Below are positions 8,693-18,819 of a stretch of 64,000 nt of DNA, one piece after another. The notes under the pieces are model-generated. The model saw only the letters and a program-made list of their open reading frames with translations. It made no database searches and was not told the DNA's origin. The DNA lies in NCBI GenBank assembly GCA_913057435.1, contig CAJXNY010000023.1:1-64000 (forward strand), in the 5' to 3' direction. This stretch comes from an uncultured Oceanospirillaceae bacterium (GTDB lineage: Bacteria > Pseudomonadota > Gammaproteobacteria > Pseudomonadales > Balneatricaceae). Within the stretch, counting starts at the first letter, position 1; the number at the start of each line of letters is the position of its first letter. Both the position numbers and the translations under genes were made by a program.

Positions 8693-10906
8693 CTATTTTA
8701 GTTTTGCCAGTAGCTGCTCAGTCTGTTTGACCAGCAGTTGCTGGACCTTCTCAGTCAGGCTGATAATCAGCACTTTGTCTTCATCTTCCCGCCGGATATC
8801 CGCCTGCTTCAGCAGCTTTCCTTTTAATACCGTCGATTCTGTCAGGGCGGTATGGCTGATCAGTTCGTTACTCTGGGTGGTATGGGTCAGAAAACGCGCC
8901 TCTTCGAGCAGGAGCTGATCTTTGGTGCGCTGGCCGCGGGCCAGCGACATGCGTAAATTCAGTGCAGGCTGAAAGGCGCGGATGCGTGACTGGTTAAAGC
9001 CTTTGTACAGCAGGTTAAACAGCACCGAGGCGCATAGCGCATTGATACCGTGGCTGTCGTCGGGCAGGGCCCGGTCGAAACGGATAAACATATCGCCATT
9101 GTTCAGTTCCGCGATATTGCCGTTATAGAGGGCAGCGGTCTGGCCTGCCAGCCGGGTATACATGCGTAGCAGCTGCTGACGCTCCACTTCCTCTACATTT
9201 CCTGCGTGGGCACTGGTATCGATATACAGGCAGTAGCCTGCGTCGTCTGGGGTGAGTGCCAGTTCCAGCTCATGTTCCATGGTGTAGAGGCTGAGCTGTT
9301 CCTCTTTACCCCGCTCGGTGGTCAGAGGGTTGGGAGTCTGCGTAAAAGACGGCTCTGGGTGGTCTGGCTGAAACCCTGACGGGTGAGTCGTTTCTTCGAA
9401 ATCAGGCATCTCGTCTTCCGGGTCAGCATTGTCTATGCCTGATGGCGGCGACGGCTGAAACTGCGGCATGCTGCGGTCGTGCAGGTCTGGACGAAGCAGG
9501 GAAACCAGTGACTGTGTTTCCAGTGTCGGTTCAGTTCGTGATGTTTCAGTCGTCTCGGGTGTGCTGGCTTCCGGTGCGGGATGGTTTCCACGTCTTGCTC
9601 CACCAATGAATGGAATATCATCGGGTAGTTCTGGCCGGTCTGCTGTGTGAAGCTGAGCCGGTTCTGGCATGTCATCTGTCGCGTGCGGGTCAGTTGCGAT
9701 TGAGCTGATAAAAGACTGCAAATCCCCTTCATCCTCGGGGTGTTCAGATGTGGCTGCGGGCTGTTCGGCAGTCGGCATCGGCTCCGGTGGTATTGCGCTC
9801 TGCTCTAATGCCTGGAGGCTGTCGTCAACGCTGATGCGTTCAGGAAGCTCGCCAATAAATGGAATGTCGTCCACTTCACTATAACTGTCATAAGGGTCGA
9901 GGGTGAGCTGAGCGGCGGGCTCTGCTGGCGTCGCCGGGCTAAATTCATCCAGCCATGGGTCTTCCTCTGTCTCTGCTGCTGTCTCTGTCTGTAATGATGG
10001 CTGAGTCAGAGTTTCAGTATTCAGTTCAGCCATCTCCTCTACAGAGGCAATGGGCTGGGCCGGTGTGATCGACTCGAGAGTGATAACGTCTTCAGGCTCT
10101 GGCGGCTGAGGCTCGGCGTCTTCCTGTGCGACAGGTGTCGGTATATCCACTTCAGTGTCAGTTGCTGGCTGGCCTGCTATTGCCTCAGGCAGGGCTGCTG
10201 GCTGAGGTTCCGCTTCAATTTCAGTTTCTGGTGCAAGCGCTGCAGGCTGGGGTTCGGTGGTCAGGTGAGGAGAAAAGACGGGTTCAGCGCTGTCTTCATA
10301 ATCATCGCAGTCTTCTGCCCGGCGGTTGTGCTCGGGGTGTTTACGGCTGACCATCACCACGGTTACCAGGCTGCCCAGTAAGGCGAGCAGGGCAAAAATT
10401 GCACTGGTTTTCAGCTGTGCCTGCATCGGGGCTGCAAAGGGTGTTGGGTCAAGCCAGATAGATAGATGACTATCCTGCTTACTGGACAGGGCCTGTTGCA
10501 TTTCGATGCCACCAGAGTCACCAGCACGGGCGATAACCCCTTCCCGGTTGGTTTCCAGCTGGGCGGCACGAATGTAGGGCAGGGTGATCAGCTCATTGAG
10601 CAGGTAGTTGAGGCTGACCCGGTCATTTGACAGCAGCAGAGGGTTAGCCAGCAGGCTGGTCTGCTTGAGCAGCAGTTCACCGTGCTCAACCGTGGCCTGT
10701 TCAGCTTTGGTGCTGGCCTGCTGGGTTTGTAAAAAACCAGCGGCGAGCAGCACTGACAACAGGACAGCGGTGAGGCTGAGCAGTAGAAGGTTGCGACGAC
10801 GGTTAGGCGAGGACGACACGATGCAGGCTCCAGATACTGACAAACGGCAGAGATATCGATAATAGCACCCAGGCGGCTGCTGAATAAGCCGTTGTGTACC
10901 AGACAA
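8693..10906 (-). CDS. Membrane-anchored protein with N-terminal SMP/YtjB-like sensor segment, long Pro/Glu-rich linker and C-terminal domain resembling a degenerate class III cyclase fold; true start may be GTG at 10819
   Basis: TM segment 'NLLLLSLTAVLLSVLLAAGFL', acidic/proline-rich linker, compact C-terminal domain 'YCLYIDTSAHAG...GNIAELNNGDMFIRF'. Confidence 0.6.
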   Translation of the reverse strand: MSGTQRLIQQPPGCYYRYLCRLSVSGACIVSSSPNRRRNLLLLSLTAVLLSVLLAAGFLQTQQASTKAEQATVEHGELLLKQTSLLANPLLLSNDRVSLNYLLNELITLPYIRAAQLETNREGVIARAGDSGGIEMQQALSSKQDSHLSIWLDPTPFAAPMQAQLKTSAIFALLALLGSLVTVVMVSRKHPEHNRRAEDCDDYEDSAEPVFSPHLTTEPQPAALAPETEIEAEPQPAALPEAIAGQPATDTEVDIPTPVAQEDAEPQPPEPEDVITLESITPAQPIASVEEMAELNTETLTQPSLQTETAAETEEDPWLDEFSPATPAEPAAQLTLDPYDSYSEVDDIPFIGELPERISVDDSLQALEQSAIPPEPMPTAEQPAATSEHPEDEGDLQSFISSIATDPHATDDMPEPAQLHTADRPELPDDIPFIGGARRGNHPAPEASTPETTETSRTEPTLETQSLVSLLRPDLHDRSMPQFQPSPPSGIDNADPEDEMPDFEETTHPSGFQPDHPEPSFTQTPNPLTTERGKEEQLSLYTMEHELELALTPDDAGYCLYIDTSAHAGNVEEVERQQLLRMYTRLAGQTAALYNGNIAELNNGDMFIRFDRALPDDSHGINALCASVLFNLLYKGFNQSRIRAFQPALNLRMSLARGQRTKDQLLLEEARFLTHTTQSNELISHTALTESTVLKGKLLKQADIRREDEDKVLIISLTEKVQQLLVKQTEQLLAKLK

Positions 10907-11046
10907 AGAGCATATTGCCGTTTACACCGTTGTATCGGGAATTTTGAGTCAATATGGCGGCGATTGTGTCGCGATGTGCCCTTTACCATGACCCGGCACA
11001 GCAGGAAAGGTATAATGCCCGCATCAGCGACCTGGAAGGACAAGAA

Positions 11047-12303
11047 ATGAACGTAGAACAGTACATGACCGAGCTGGGCCAGCAGGCGCGTGACGCTTCA
11101 CGTCTGGTAGCGCGTGCCGACAGCGGCCTTAAAAACCGTGCCCTGCTGGCGATGGCTGAGGCGATCGACAGCAGCCGTGATGCGCTGGCAGTAGCGAATC
11201 AGCTGGACCTGGATGCGGCCCGTGCCAATGGCCTTGATGATGCGATGGTGGATCGTCTGGCGCTTAAGCCGGCGACGATTGATACCATGGTGGAAGGTTT
11301 GCGTCAGGTCGCTGGTCTGCCGGACCCGGTTGGAGCGATTACTGATCTGAACTACCGTCCTTCCGGGATCCAGGTGGGCAAGATGCGTGTCCCGCTGGGG
11401 GTGATCGGTATCATCTACGAGTCACGTCCTAATGTAACGGTCGAAGCGGCCAGTCTGTGTCTGAAATCGGGTAATGCCACGATTCTGCGCGGCGGCTCTG
11501 AAGCGATTCACTCCAATCAGGCCGTGGCGGCCTGTATCCGCCAGGGGCTGCGGGAAACCGGTCTGCCGGAAACCGCGGTGCAGGTCGTAGAAACGACAGA
11601 CCGGGCTGCGGTAGGTGCGCTGATCACCATGCCGGAGTTTGTTGATGTGATTGTACCGCGTGGCGGTAAAGGGCTGATCGAGCGGATCAGCCGTGATGCA
11701 AAAGTGACGGTGATCAAGCATCTGGATGGCATCTGTCATATCTACATTGATGACCAGGCGGATAAAACCAAAGCGATTAATGTGGCAATCAATGCCAAGA
11801 CGCATCGCTACGGCACCTGCAACACCATGGAAACCTTGCTGGTGAACAGCGCCGTGGCGGCTGAAATCCTGCCTGAACTGGCGGAGCGTTATCAGGGGCT
11901 GGGTGTGGAGTTGCGTGGCTGTGCACAGACGCTTGAGGTGCTACCGCAGATCGTTGCGGCGACCGACGCCGACTGGTCCACCGAGTATCTGGCTCCGATA
12001 CTGGCGATCAAGCTGGTGGATGACATGGCTGAAGCAATTACGCACATCAACCGGTATGGTTCGCATCATACTGATTGCATCATCACCGAAAATTACACAA
12101 AATCGCGGGCTTTCCTGCTGGAAGTCGATTCCAGTTCGGTGATGGTTAACACGTCAACCCGCTTCGCCGATGGCTTTGAATACGGGCTGGGTGCTGAAAT
12201 TGGTATCTCTACTGATAAGATTCATGCCCGTGGCCCGGTGGGCCTCAATGGCCTGACCTCGGAAAAATACGTTGTACTGGGTGATGGTCATATCCGTCAG
12301 TAA
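11047..12303 (+). CDS. proA: Gamma-glutamyl phosphate reductase
   Basis: '[45 protein letters not shown]', '[15 protein letters not shown]', C-terminal '[46 protein letters not shown]'. Confidence 0.97.
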   Translation: MNVEQYMTELGQQARDASRLVARADSGLKNRALLAMAEAIDSSRDALAVANQLDLDAARANGLDDAMVDRLALKPATIDTMVEGLRQVAGLPDPVGAITDLNYRPSGIQVGKMRVPLGVIGIIYESRPNVTVEAASLCLKSGNATILRGGSEAIHSNQAVAACIRQGLRETGLPETAVQVVETTDRAAVGALITMPEFVDVIVPRGGKGLIERISRDAKVTVIKHLDGICHIYIDDQADKTKAINVAINAKTHRYGTCNTMETLLVNSAVAAEILPELAERYQGLGVELRGCAQTLEVLPQIVAATDADWSTEYLAPILAIKLVDDMAEAITHINRYGSHHTDCIITENYTKSRAFLLEVDSSSVMVNTSTRFADGFEYGLGAEIGISTDKIHARGPVGLNGLTSEKYVVLGDGHIRQ

Positions 12304-12309
12304 GCTGCG

Positions 12310-12969
12310 ATGAGCCGCACAATGCATGCGTTTATGGGCGGCACCTTTGACCCTGTCCACTTTGGCCACCTGCGCAGTGCGCTGGAAGTACAGCAGTGGC
12401 TGGCAGTCGATCAGGTTCAGCTGATGCCTGCACGGGCACCTGTGCATAAAAACACACCGGGCAGAGACGCTGCCCAGCGGCTGGAAATGGTGGAGGCAGC
12501 GATTGCTGACACCCCTGCGCTGGTTGCTGATTCACGGGAAATTCAGTCACCTCAGCCATCCTATACACTGCTGACACTGCAGGCGTTACGTCAGCAGCTG
12601 GGCCCGGATATGCCCATCTGTATGATCATGGGGATGGACTCGTTACTGAACCTGCCCAGCTGGCATGGCTGGCAGGCCTTCAGTGAGTTATGCCATATCT
12701 TGGTATTGAAACGCCCCGGCTACAGTTTTGCGCCGCACGGTGAGCTGGCAGACTTTATGCGCCAGCATCAGACCGCGCAGCGAGATGATCTTTTTACAGC
12801 ACCCTGTGGGCGGGTGCTGCTGCATGAGCAGACTCCGCTGGATATTTCAGCGACCCAGATACGGGCGCTGATTACCGCGGGAAAATCCCCACGTTATCTG
12901 TTGCCAGACCTTGTCTGGCAGTACATCAAGCAACACCAACTGTACGGTTATACCGTACCCATCGAATAG
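12310..12969 (+). CDS. nadD: Nicotinate-mononucleotide adenylyltransferase
   Basis: 'GGTFDPVHFGHLRSALE', 'MIMGMDSLLNLPSWHGW', 'ISATQIRALI'. Confidence 0.97.
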   Translation: MSRTMHAFMGGTFDPVHFGHLRSALEVQQWLAVDQVQLMPARAPVHKNTPGRDAAQRLEMVEAAIADTPALVADSREIQSPQPSYTLLTLQALRQQLGPDMPICMIMGMDSLLNLPSWHGWQAFSELCHILVLKRPGYSFAPHGELADFMRQHQTAQRDDLFTAPCGRVLLHEQTPLDISATQIRALITAGKSPRYLLPDLVWQYIKQHQLYGYTVPIE

Positions 12970-12975
12970 AGACCT

Positions 12976-13320
12976 ATGCAAACAGAACAATTGATCGAGC
13001 TGGTGCAGAACGCGCTGGAAGATATAAAAGCCAAGGACATTGTCGTATTAAACGTAACAGGCAAGTCGACTGTCACTGACTTTATGGTCGTTGCCTGCGG
13101 CACCTCCAAGCGTCATGTCGTTTCCTGTGCTGAGCACGTTGCTGAACAGGCTAAAAAAGCCGGTGTACAACCACTGGGCATTGAAGGTGGTGATGTCGGT
13201 GACTGGATTCTGGCGGATCTCGGTGAAGTCGTTGTGCATGTCATGATGCCGGATGCCCGCAGCTTCTATGATCTGGAACGTCTGTGGGGCTTCGATGCTC
13301 ACCAGGCCAAGGACGCTTAA
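12976..13320 (+). CDS. rsfS: Ribosome silencing factor
   Basis: '[31 protein letters not shown]', '[16 protein letters not shown]'. Confidence 0.97.
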   Translation: MQTEQLIELVQNALEDIKAKDIVVLNVTGKSTVTDFMVVACGTSKRHVVSCAEHVAEQAKKAGVQPLGIEGGDVGDWILADLGEVVVHVMMPDARSFYDLERLWGFDAHQAKDA

Positions 13321-13326
13321 GCGGTC

Positions 13327-13794
13327 ATGAAAATTCGTCTGATCGCCATTGGCGGTAAAATGCCGCGCTGGGTAACCGAAGGTTACAACGAGTACGCTAA
13401 ACGTTTTCCTGCTGAAGTCAGTTTCGAGCTGATTGAGCTGCCGCTGGGTCACCGGGGTAAAGGGGCTGATCTGGCGCGTGCGAAAAAACAGGAAGGTGAT
13501 CAGATGCTGGCAGCGATCCCCAAAGGGGATCGAGTGATTGCGCTGGAAGTGGGCGGCAAAAGCTGGTCAACCGAGCAGCTGGCGGAACAGCTGGAGAGCT
13601 GGCAGATGGATGGCCGTAATGTCAGCCTGCTGGTCGGTGGGCCTGAAGGTCTGGACGGTCGCTGTGTGGCACTGGCCGATCAGAAATGGTCACTCTCCGC
13701 GCTGACCTTGCCGCATCCGCTGGTGCGGGTGTTACTGGTCGAACAACTTTACCGGGCCTGCACAATTCTGCAGGGCCACCCCTACCACAAGTAG
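13327..13794 (+). CDS. rlmH: 23S rRNA (pseudouridine1915-N3)-methyltransferase
   Basis: '[20 protein letters not shown]', '[44 protein letters not shown]'. Confidence 0.97.
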   Translation: MKIRLIAIGGKMPRWVTEGYNEYAKRFPAEVSFELIELPLGHRGKGADLARAKKQEGDQMLAAIPKGDRVIALEVGGKSWSTEQLAEQLESWQMDGRNVSLLVGGPEGLDGRCVALADQKWSLSALTLPHPLVRVLLVEQLYRACTILQGHPYHK

Positions 13795-13806
13795 CACGGA
13801 CCTCGG

Positions 13807-15690
13807 ATGGGCTCAGAACGTCTAAAGGACCACGGTCAGGAACATCGCACGTTCACAGCTCGCGCTGTGCTTGCGATCTGTCTGGTGGTCACGCTGCTCG
13901 GTGTGCTGGTAGGGCGGATGTACTATCTGCAGGTCGAACAGTTCGAGCGCTATAGTGCGTTGTCAGATAATAACCGGGTGCAGTTGCAACCGGTTGCGCC
14001 GACCCGCGGCCTGATTTACGACCGTAACGGGGTGTTGCTGGCCGATAACCGGGCCAGTTACAGCGTGATGCTGCTCAAAGAAGAAATAAAAGACCTCGAT
14101 AACACCCTGCTCCAGCTGACAGACTTACTGGACCTGACTGAAAAAGAGATTCAGCGGTTTCGTAAACGGCTGCGTCAGCGTCGCCGCCCCTATCAGTCAG
14201 TGCCACTGCGTTTTCGCCTCAAGGAAAAAGAGATCGCTCTGCTGGCGGTGAACTATCACCGTTTACCGGGTGTCCGGGTTGAGGCTGAGCTGATTCGTTA
14301 CTACCCCTACGCTAACTCACTGGTACACGCCATTGGCTATGTCGGGCGTATCAACGAGCGAGAGCTGAAACGGGTGGATGAGCAGAATTACTCTGCCACC
14401 AACTACATCGGTAAGCTGGGGGTGGAAAAGTTTTACGAGGGGATTCTGCATGGTCAGGTGGGCATCCAGAAAGTAGAAACCAACGCCCGTGGCCGCGTGA
14501 TGCGGGTACTGGAGCGGACCGACCCGGTACCAGGGCGTGACCTGGTGTTATCGCTGGATATCCGTTTGCAGCAGATTTCCGAGAAACTGCTGGGCGAGCG
14601 TCGCGGTGCTATTGTCGCGCTGGACCCTAACACTGGTGGTATTCTGGCGCTGGTCTCTACCCCAGGCTACGACCCCAACCTGTTTGTCACCGGAATCTCC
14701 AGTAAAGACTATAACGCCCTGCGTGACTCCCCTGACTTGCCACTGTTTAATCGTGCCATTCGTGGTCGCTATCCACCGGGTTCAACAATCAAGCCGGTGA
14801 CAGCGCTGTCCTTTATTGATAGCGGTGTGGTAACCCCGGCGTACCGGGTGTTTGACCCGGGTTACTACCAGCTCAATAAGAAAGGCCGAAAATATCGCGA
14901 CTGGAAACGTTGGGGTCATGGCTGGGTCAATATGAAGAGCGCCCTGGCGCAGTCCTGTGATACCTGGTTCTACGTGGTATCCCATAAAGCCGGCGGTGAG
15001 CCGATGTGGGATTACCTGGGCCGGTTTGGTTTTGGCCAGATCACCAGTTATGACCTGCCGGAAGCCTCATCTGCGCTGCTGCCAACCCATGAGTGGAAAA
15101 AGCGTAGCCGTAAGCAGGGCTGGTATCCGGGGGATTCGCTGAATATGAGTATTGGTCAGGGCTTTATGCTGGCTACGCCGTTGCAGCTGGCCACGGCCAC
15201 TGCGGTATTGGCGAACAGAGGCCGCTGGGTACGACCGCAGATGCTGTATGCCGTACGTGACAGTGAAACGAATCCGGTCGTTTTGCCAGAGCCGCACCCT
15301 TTACCAGAGGATGTTCAGCTCAAGTACCCGGGATATTGGCAGAATATCATCGATGGCATGGTTGAAGTTATGCATGGTGAGAAAGGCACTGCGCGTAAAG
15401 TAGGCGCGGGAGCACCCTATAAAATTGCTGGTAAAACGGGAACCGCTCAGGTGGTAGGGATTAAACAGGATGAGCGTTACGATGCCTCGAAACTGGCTGA
15501 AATACACCGTGACCATGCGCTGTTTGTTGCTTTTGCACCTGCTGATAAACCCAAAATATCAGTGGCGGTCATTGTGGAAAATGGCGGCGGTGGCTCCAGT
15601 ACGGCGGCACCACTGGCGCGAAAAATAATGGACGCTTACCTGCTGGGTGTTGATCCGATCGCTCCTGAGGAGGTGGCTGATGGCCCCTGA
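13807..15690 (+). CDS. mrdA: Penicillin-binding protein 2
   Basis: 'GRYPPGSTIKPVTALS' (SxxK), 'GKTGTAQV' (KTG), N-terminal PBP dimerisation domain. Confidence 0.96.
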   Translation: MGSERLKDHGQEHRTFTARAVLAICLVVTLLGVLVGRMYYLQVEQFERYSALSDNNRVQLQPVAPTRGLIYDRNGVLLADNRASYSVMLLKEEIKDLDNTLLQLTDLLDLTEKEIQRFRKRLRQRRRPYQSVPLRFRLKEKEIALLAVNYHRLPGVRVEAELIRYYPYANSLVHAIGYVGRINERELKRVDEQNYSATNYIGKLGVEKFYEGILHGQVGIQKVETNARGRVMRVLERTDPVPGRDLVLSLDIRLQQISEKLLGERRGAIVALDPNTGGILALVSTPGYDPNLFVTGISSKDYNALRDSPDLPLFNRAIRGRYPPGSTIKPVTALSFIDSGVVTPAYRVFDPGYYQLNKKGRKYRDWKRWGHGWVNMKSALAQSCDTWFYVVSHKAGGEPMWDYLGRFGFGQITSYDLPEASSALLPTHEWKKRSRKQGWYPGDSLNMSIGQGFMLATPLQLATATAVLANRGRWVRPQMLYAVRDSETNPVVLPEPHPLPEDVQLKYPGYWQNIIDGMVEVMHGEKGTARKVGAGAPYKIAGKTGTAQVVGIKQDERYDASKLAEIHRDHALFVAFAPADKPKISVAVIVENGGGGSSTAAPLARKIMDAYLLGVDPIAPEEVADGP

Positions 15691-16819
15691 TTTTCAGCGC
15701 ACCATGCCGGATGCTGTCGCCGATCTGCGTCGTCATCCGGGCTGGTGGAGCTACACCCGGCTGGACCTCTGGTTGCTGTTGTTATTGCTGTTGCTCTGTG
15801 GCGTCGGCCTGTTAATCCTCTACAGTGCGTCCGGGCAGAGTTCTTACTATGTGGGTCGTCAGGCGATGCACATGGGAGTGGGCTTTGGCGTGATGCTAGT
15901 ACTGGCGCGAATGTCGCCCCGGTTTATTGGTCGCTGGGCGCTGAGCCTCTATGTACTGGGGCTTGCGTTACTACTGGGAGTCTTGCTATTTGGTGTTGGT
16001 GCCAAAGGGGCGCAGCGCTGGATTGCCTTACCCGGGTTTCGTTTCCAGCCCTCAGAGATTATGAAGCTTGTGCTGCCATTGATGGTCGCCTATTACCTGG
16101 CCAACCGGGCATTGCCGCCGAGCTTTAAGCATGTACTGGTATCGCTGGTAATGATTGCTATGCCAACCCTGATGATTATGAAGCAGCCTGATCTGGGAAC
16201 CTCTTTGCTGATCGCAGCCTCCGGCACTTTTGTGTTGCTGTTTTCCGGTATTCGCTGGCGTTATGTGCTGGGAGCGCTGGCCGTTGCCGCCGCAGCATTA
16301 CCGGGGCTGTGGATGGTGATGAAGGAGTACCAGAAGCAACGGGTACTGACCTTCCTGGATCCTGAAAGTGATCCGCTGGGTTCGGGCTGGAATATTATTC
16401 AGTCTAAAACCGCCATTGGCTCCGGCGGCCTGACCGGCAAAGGTTATCTGGAAGGAACCCAGTCACAACTGGACTTTCTGCCGGAATCACACACCGATTT
16501 TATTATCGCCGTGGTCGCTGAAGAGCTGGGCATGGTCGGTGTGCTGGTATTGTTGCTGATCTACCTGTTAGTGATCGCGCGTGGCATTGTGATCGCTAAC
16601 AGTGCTCAGGACAGCTTTGGTCGCCTGCTGGCGGGCAGTGTGATTCTGACATTTTTTGTTTATGTGTTTGTGAATATCGGTATGGTCAGTGGTTTATTAC
16701 CGGTAGTGGGTGTTCCACTACCACTGGTAAGCTACGGCGGCACATCCATTGTTACCTTGATGGCGGGGTTCGGACTGTTGATGTCTGTTCATAGCCACCG
16801 CGCGATGCTTTTAAGATAG
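15680..16819 (+). CDS. mrdB: Rod-shape-determining glycosyltransferase RodA
   Basis: SEDS family 'FQPSEIMKLVLPLMVAYYLANR', 'FLPESHTDFIIAVVAEELGMVG', 'GVPLPLVSYGGTSIVTLMAGFGLLMSVH'. Confidence 0.96.
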   Translation: MAPDFQRTMPDAVADLRRHPGWWSYTRLDLWLLLLLLLLCGVGLLILYSASGQSSYYVGRQAMHMGVGFGVMLVLARMSPRFIGRWALSLYVLGLALLLGVLLFGVGAKGAQRWIALPGFRFQPSEIMKLVLPLMVAYYLANRALPPSFKHVLVSLVMIAMPTLMIMKQPDLGTSLLIAASGTFVLLFSGIRWRYVLGALAVAAAALPGLWMVMKEYQKQRVLTFLDPESDPLGSGWNIIQSKTAIGSGGLTGKGYLEGTQSQLDFLPESHTDFIIAVVAEELGMVGVLVLLLIYLLVIARGIVIANSAQDSFGRLLAGSVILTFFVYVFVNIGMVSGLLPVVGVPLPLVSYGGTSIVTLMAGFGLLMSVHSHRAMLLR

Positions 16820-16828
16820 GAAAGTACT

Positions 16829-17845
16829 ATGCAGAAGTGGATCAGATCTTTTATTACCGCCGCCACTCTGGGGGCTGCGGTGATGCCAGCAGCGTATGTG
16901 GCAGCGGCCGGTTCGACAACCGTCGCCGGTTATAGCAAACACCCTGAAGCACAGGTCTTTATTCAGGAGCTGGCAGCGCAGGGGTTTGATCGTGGCGAGC
17001 TGGAAGCGGCGCTTGATCAGGCACGTAAGCAGGAGAGTATCCTGAAAGCGATGTCGCGGCCCGCAGAGCGTCGCCTGACCTGGGGTAAATATCGCAAGAT
17101 TTTCCTCGGGCAGAAGCGGATTGATCAAGGCATCGAATTCTGGGAAAAACACCGTGAAACCCTGGAGCGGGCGGAAAAAACCTATGGTGTGCCTGCTGAG
17201 ATCATCGTCGCTATTATCGGCGTTGAAACCCGCTATGGCCGCAATATGGGTAGCTATCGGGTACTGGATGCGCTGGCGACGCTGGGATTTGATTACCCCA
17301 AACGAGGCAAGTTTTTCCGCGGTCAGCTGAAAGAATACCTGCTGATGGCCCGCGAAGAAGGCCTGACTGACTTGACCCAGCTGAAAGGCTCCTACGCCGG
17401 GGCGATGGGTTTTGGCCAGTTTATTCCGTCCAGTTTCCGTAATTTTGCCGTCGACTTTGATAACGATGGCAAGCGTGACATCTGGACGAATCGGGTCGAT
17501 GCGATTGGTTCGGTCGCTAACTACTTTAATAAACATGGCTGGAAAACAGGTGAGCCGGTACGTGCCAGTGTCAGCTTTAGTGGCCCGGTAAAAGACGAGT
17601 GGGTTAACCAGAGCCTGAAACCGACCCGTACTCTTAAAGACTGGAATGGGCTGGGTGTGCAGAGCAAAACGAGCCTGGATGCCAGCCAGGTCGCGACCCT
17701 GGTTGGGCTTAAAACCGGTGATGCGACACAGTACTGGTTTGGCCTGCATAATTTCTATGTTATTACGCGCTACAATCACAGCCGGCTGTATGCCTCAGCG
17801 GTCTATGAATTGAGCCAGCAGATACGTAACGCTGTGAAAAAATAA
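16829..17845 (+). CDS. mltB: Lytic murein transglycosylase B
   Basis: 'AIIGVETRYGRNMGSYRVLDALATLGFDYPKR', 'GSYAGAMGFGQFIPSSFRNFAVDFDNDGKRDIW'. Confidence 0.95.
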   Translation: MQKWIRSFITAATLGAAVMPAAYVAAAGSTTVAGYSKHPEAQVFIQELAAQGFDRGELEAALDQARKQESILKAMSRPAERRLTWGKYRKIFLGQKRIDQGIEFWEKHRETLERAEKTYGVPAEIIVAIIGVETRYGRNMGSYRVLDALATLGFDYPKRGKFFRGQLKEYLLMAREEGLTDLTQLKGSYAGAMGFGQFIPSSFRNFAVDFDNDGKRDIWTNRVDAIGSVANYFNKHGWKTGEPVRASVSFSGPVKDEWVNQSLKPTRTLKDWNGLGVQSKTSLDASQVATLVGLKTGDATQYWFGLHNFYVITRYNHSRLYASAVYELSQQIRNAVKK

Positions 17846-18753
17846 TGATCAGATTCTTAGTTCTTGGTGTTAGCGCACTGTTATTGGTGGGATGTGGCTC
17901 ATCCGAGGTCCGGACGCCGGGTAAGGAAAGCCAGTCCACCTGGGTGGGTGCGAGTAAAGATAGCAACCCCAACGCTGGTCGCTATGCATTGAAACAGGAC
18001 CGTGGGCCGGGCAGTAATGTCCGGCTTGATCATGTGCAGAATGCGGTGCCACGGGCGGAGCCAAAAAGCCGCGGAGGTAACAAAAGCAGTTACCGGGTGC
18101 TGGGTAAAACCTACCGGGTAATGCCCAGTGCGGTGGGCTATAAAGAGCGCGGCACGGCGTCCTGGTATGGTAAAAAATTCCATGGTCATAAAACCTCCAA
18201 TGGCGAAATCTACGACATGTATGCCATGTCAGCGGCGCATAAATCAGTGCCACTGCCGACGTTTCTGCGGGTGACCAATCTGGACAATGGTCGACAGATT
18301 ATTGTGCGGGTGAACGACCGTGGCCCCTTTCATGGTAACCGGTTGATCGATCTGTCCTACGCGGCGGCGTATAAGCTGGATATGCTGGGTAAGGGCACCG
18401 CACGGGTTGAGCTGGAAGCGATTACCCCGGGCCGGGGGGCGGTATCGGCCCAGCCTGTGGCTGCACGCCAGCCCGCGAGTACCCCCTCAGCAACCAGCCA
18501 GCTGAGTATGCCGGTCGGGCAGTACTTCCAGCTGGGGGCATTTTCCACCCGCCAGGCTGCGGTGAATGTGCAGCATGATGCCCGCAGTATTCTGCCCCAG
18601 CTACCCATCCGGGTCGTACCGGTATCATTGGGAGGGAAAACCCTTTATCGAGTTCAGGCGGGCCCGCTCAATGGTGCTTACCCGGTGCAGAGTTCGCTGG
18701 ATCTGTTGCAGCGAGCCGGGTATCAGGGGGTCCGGCTGGTGGACTTAAACTGA
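17845..18753 (+). CDS. rlpA: Septal ring lytic transglycosylase RlpA (lipoprotein, SPOR domain)
   Basis: Lipobox 'LLLVGCGS', 'GTASWYGKKFHGHKTSNGEIYDMYAMSAAHKSVPLPTFLRVTNLDNGRQIIVRVNDRGPF', C-terminal SPOR domain. Confidence 0.96.
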   Translation: MIRFLVLGVSALLLVGCGSSEVRTPGKESQSTWVGASKDSNPNAGRYALKQDRGPGSNVRLDHVQNAVPRAEPKSRGGNKSSYRVLGKTYRVMPSAVGYKERGTASWYGKKFHGHKTSNGEIYDMYAMSAAHKSVPLPTFLRVTNLDNGRQIIVRVNDRGPFHGNRLIDLSYAAAYKLDMLGKGTARVELEAITPGRGAVSAQPVAARQPASTPSATSQLSMPVGQYFQLGAFSTRQAAVNVQHDARSILPQLPIRVVPVSLGGKTLYRVQAGPLNGAYPVQSSLDLLQRAGYQGVRLVDLN

Positions 18754-18819
18754 GCGCTTGCGTAAAGTTAGCCGCTACAGAATTCTTCTTTTCACTCTAC
18801 TGAATTGCTGACAGGTCCA

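Noticed and set aside
16811-17779. 322-aa minus-strand ORF
   Set aside because: Antisense to mltB; shadow ORF.
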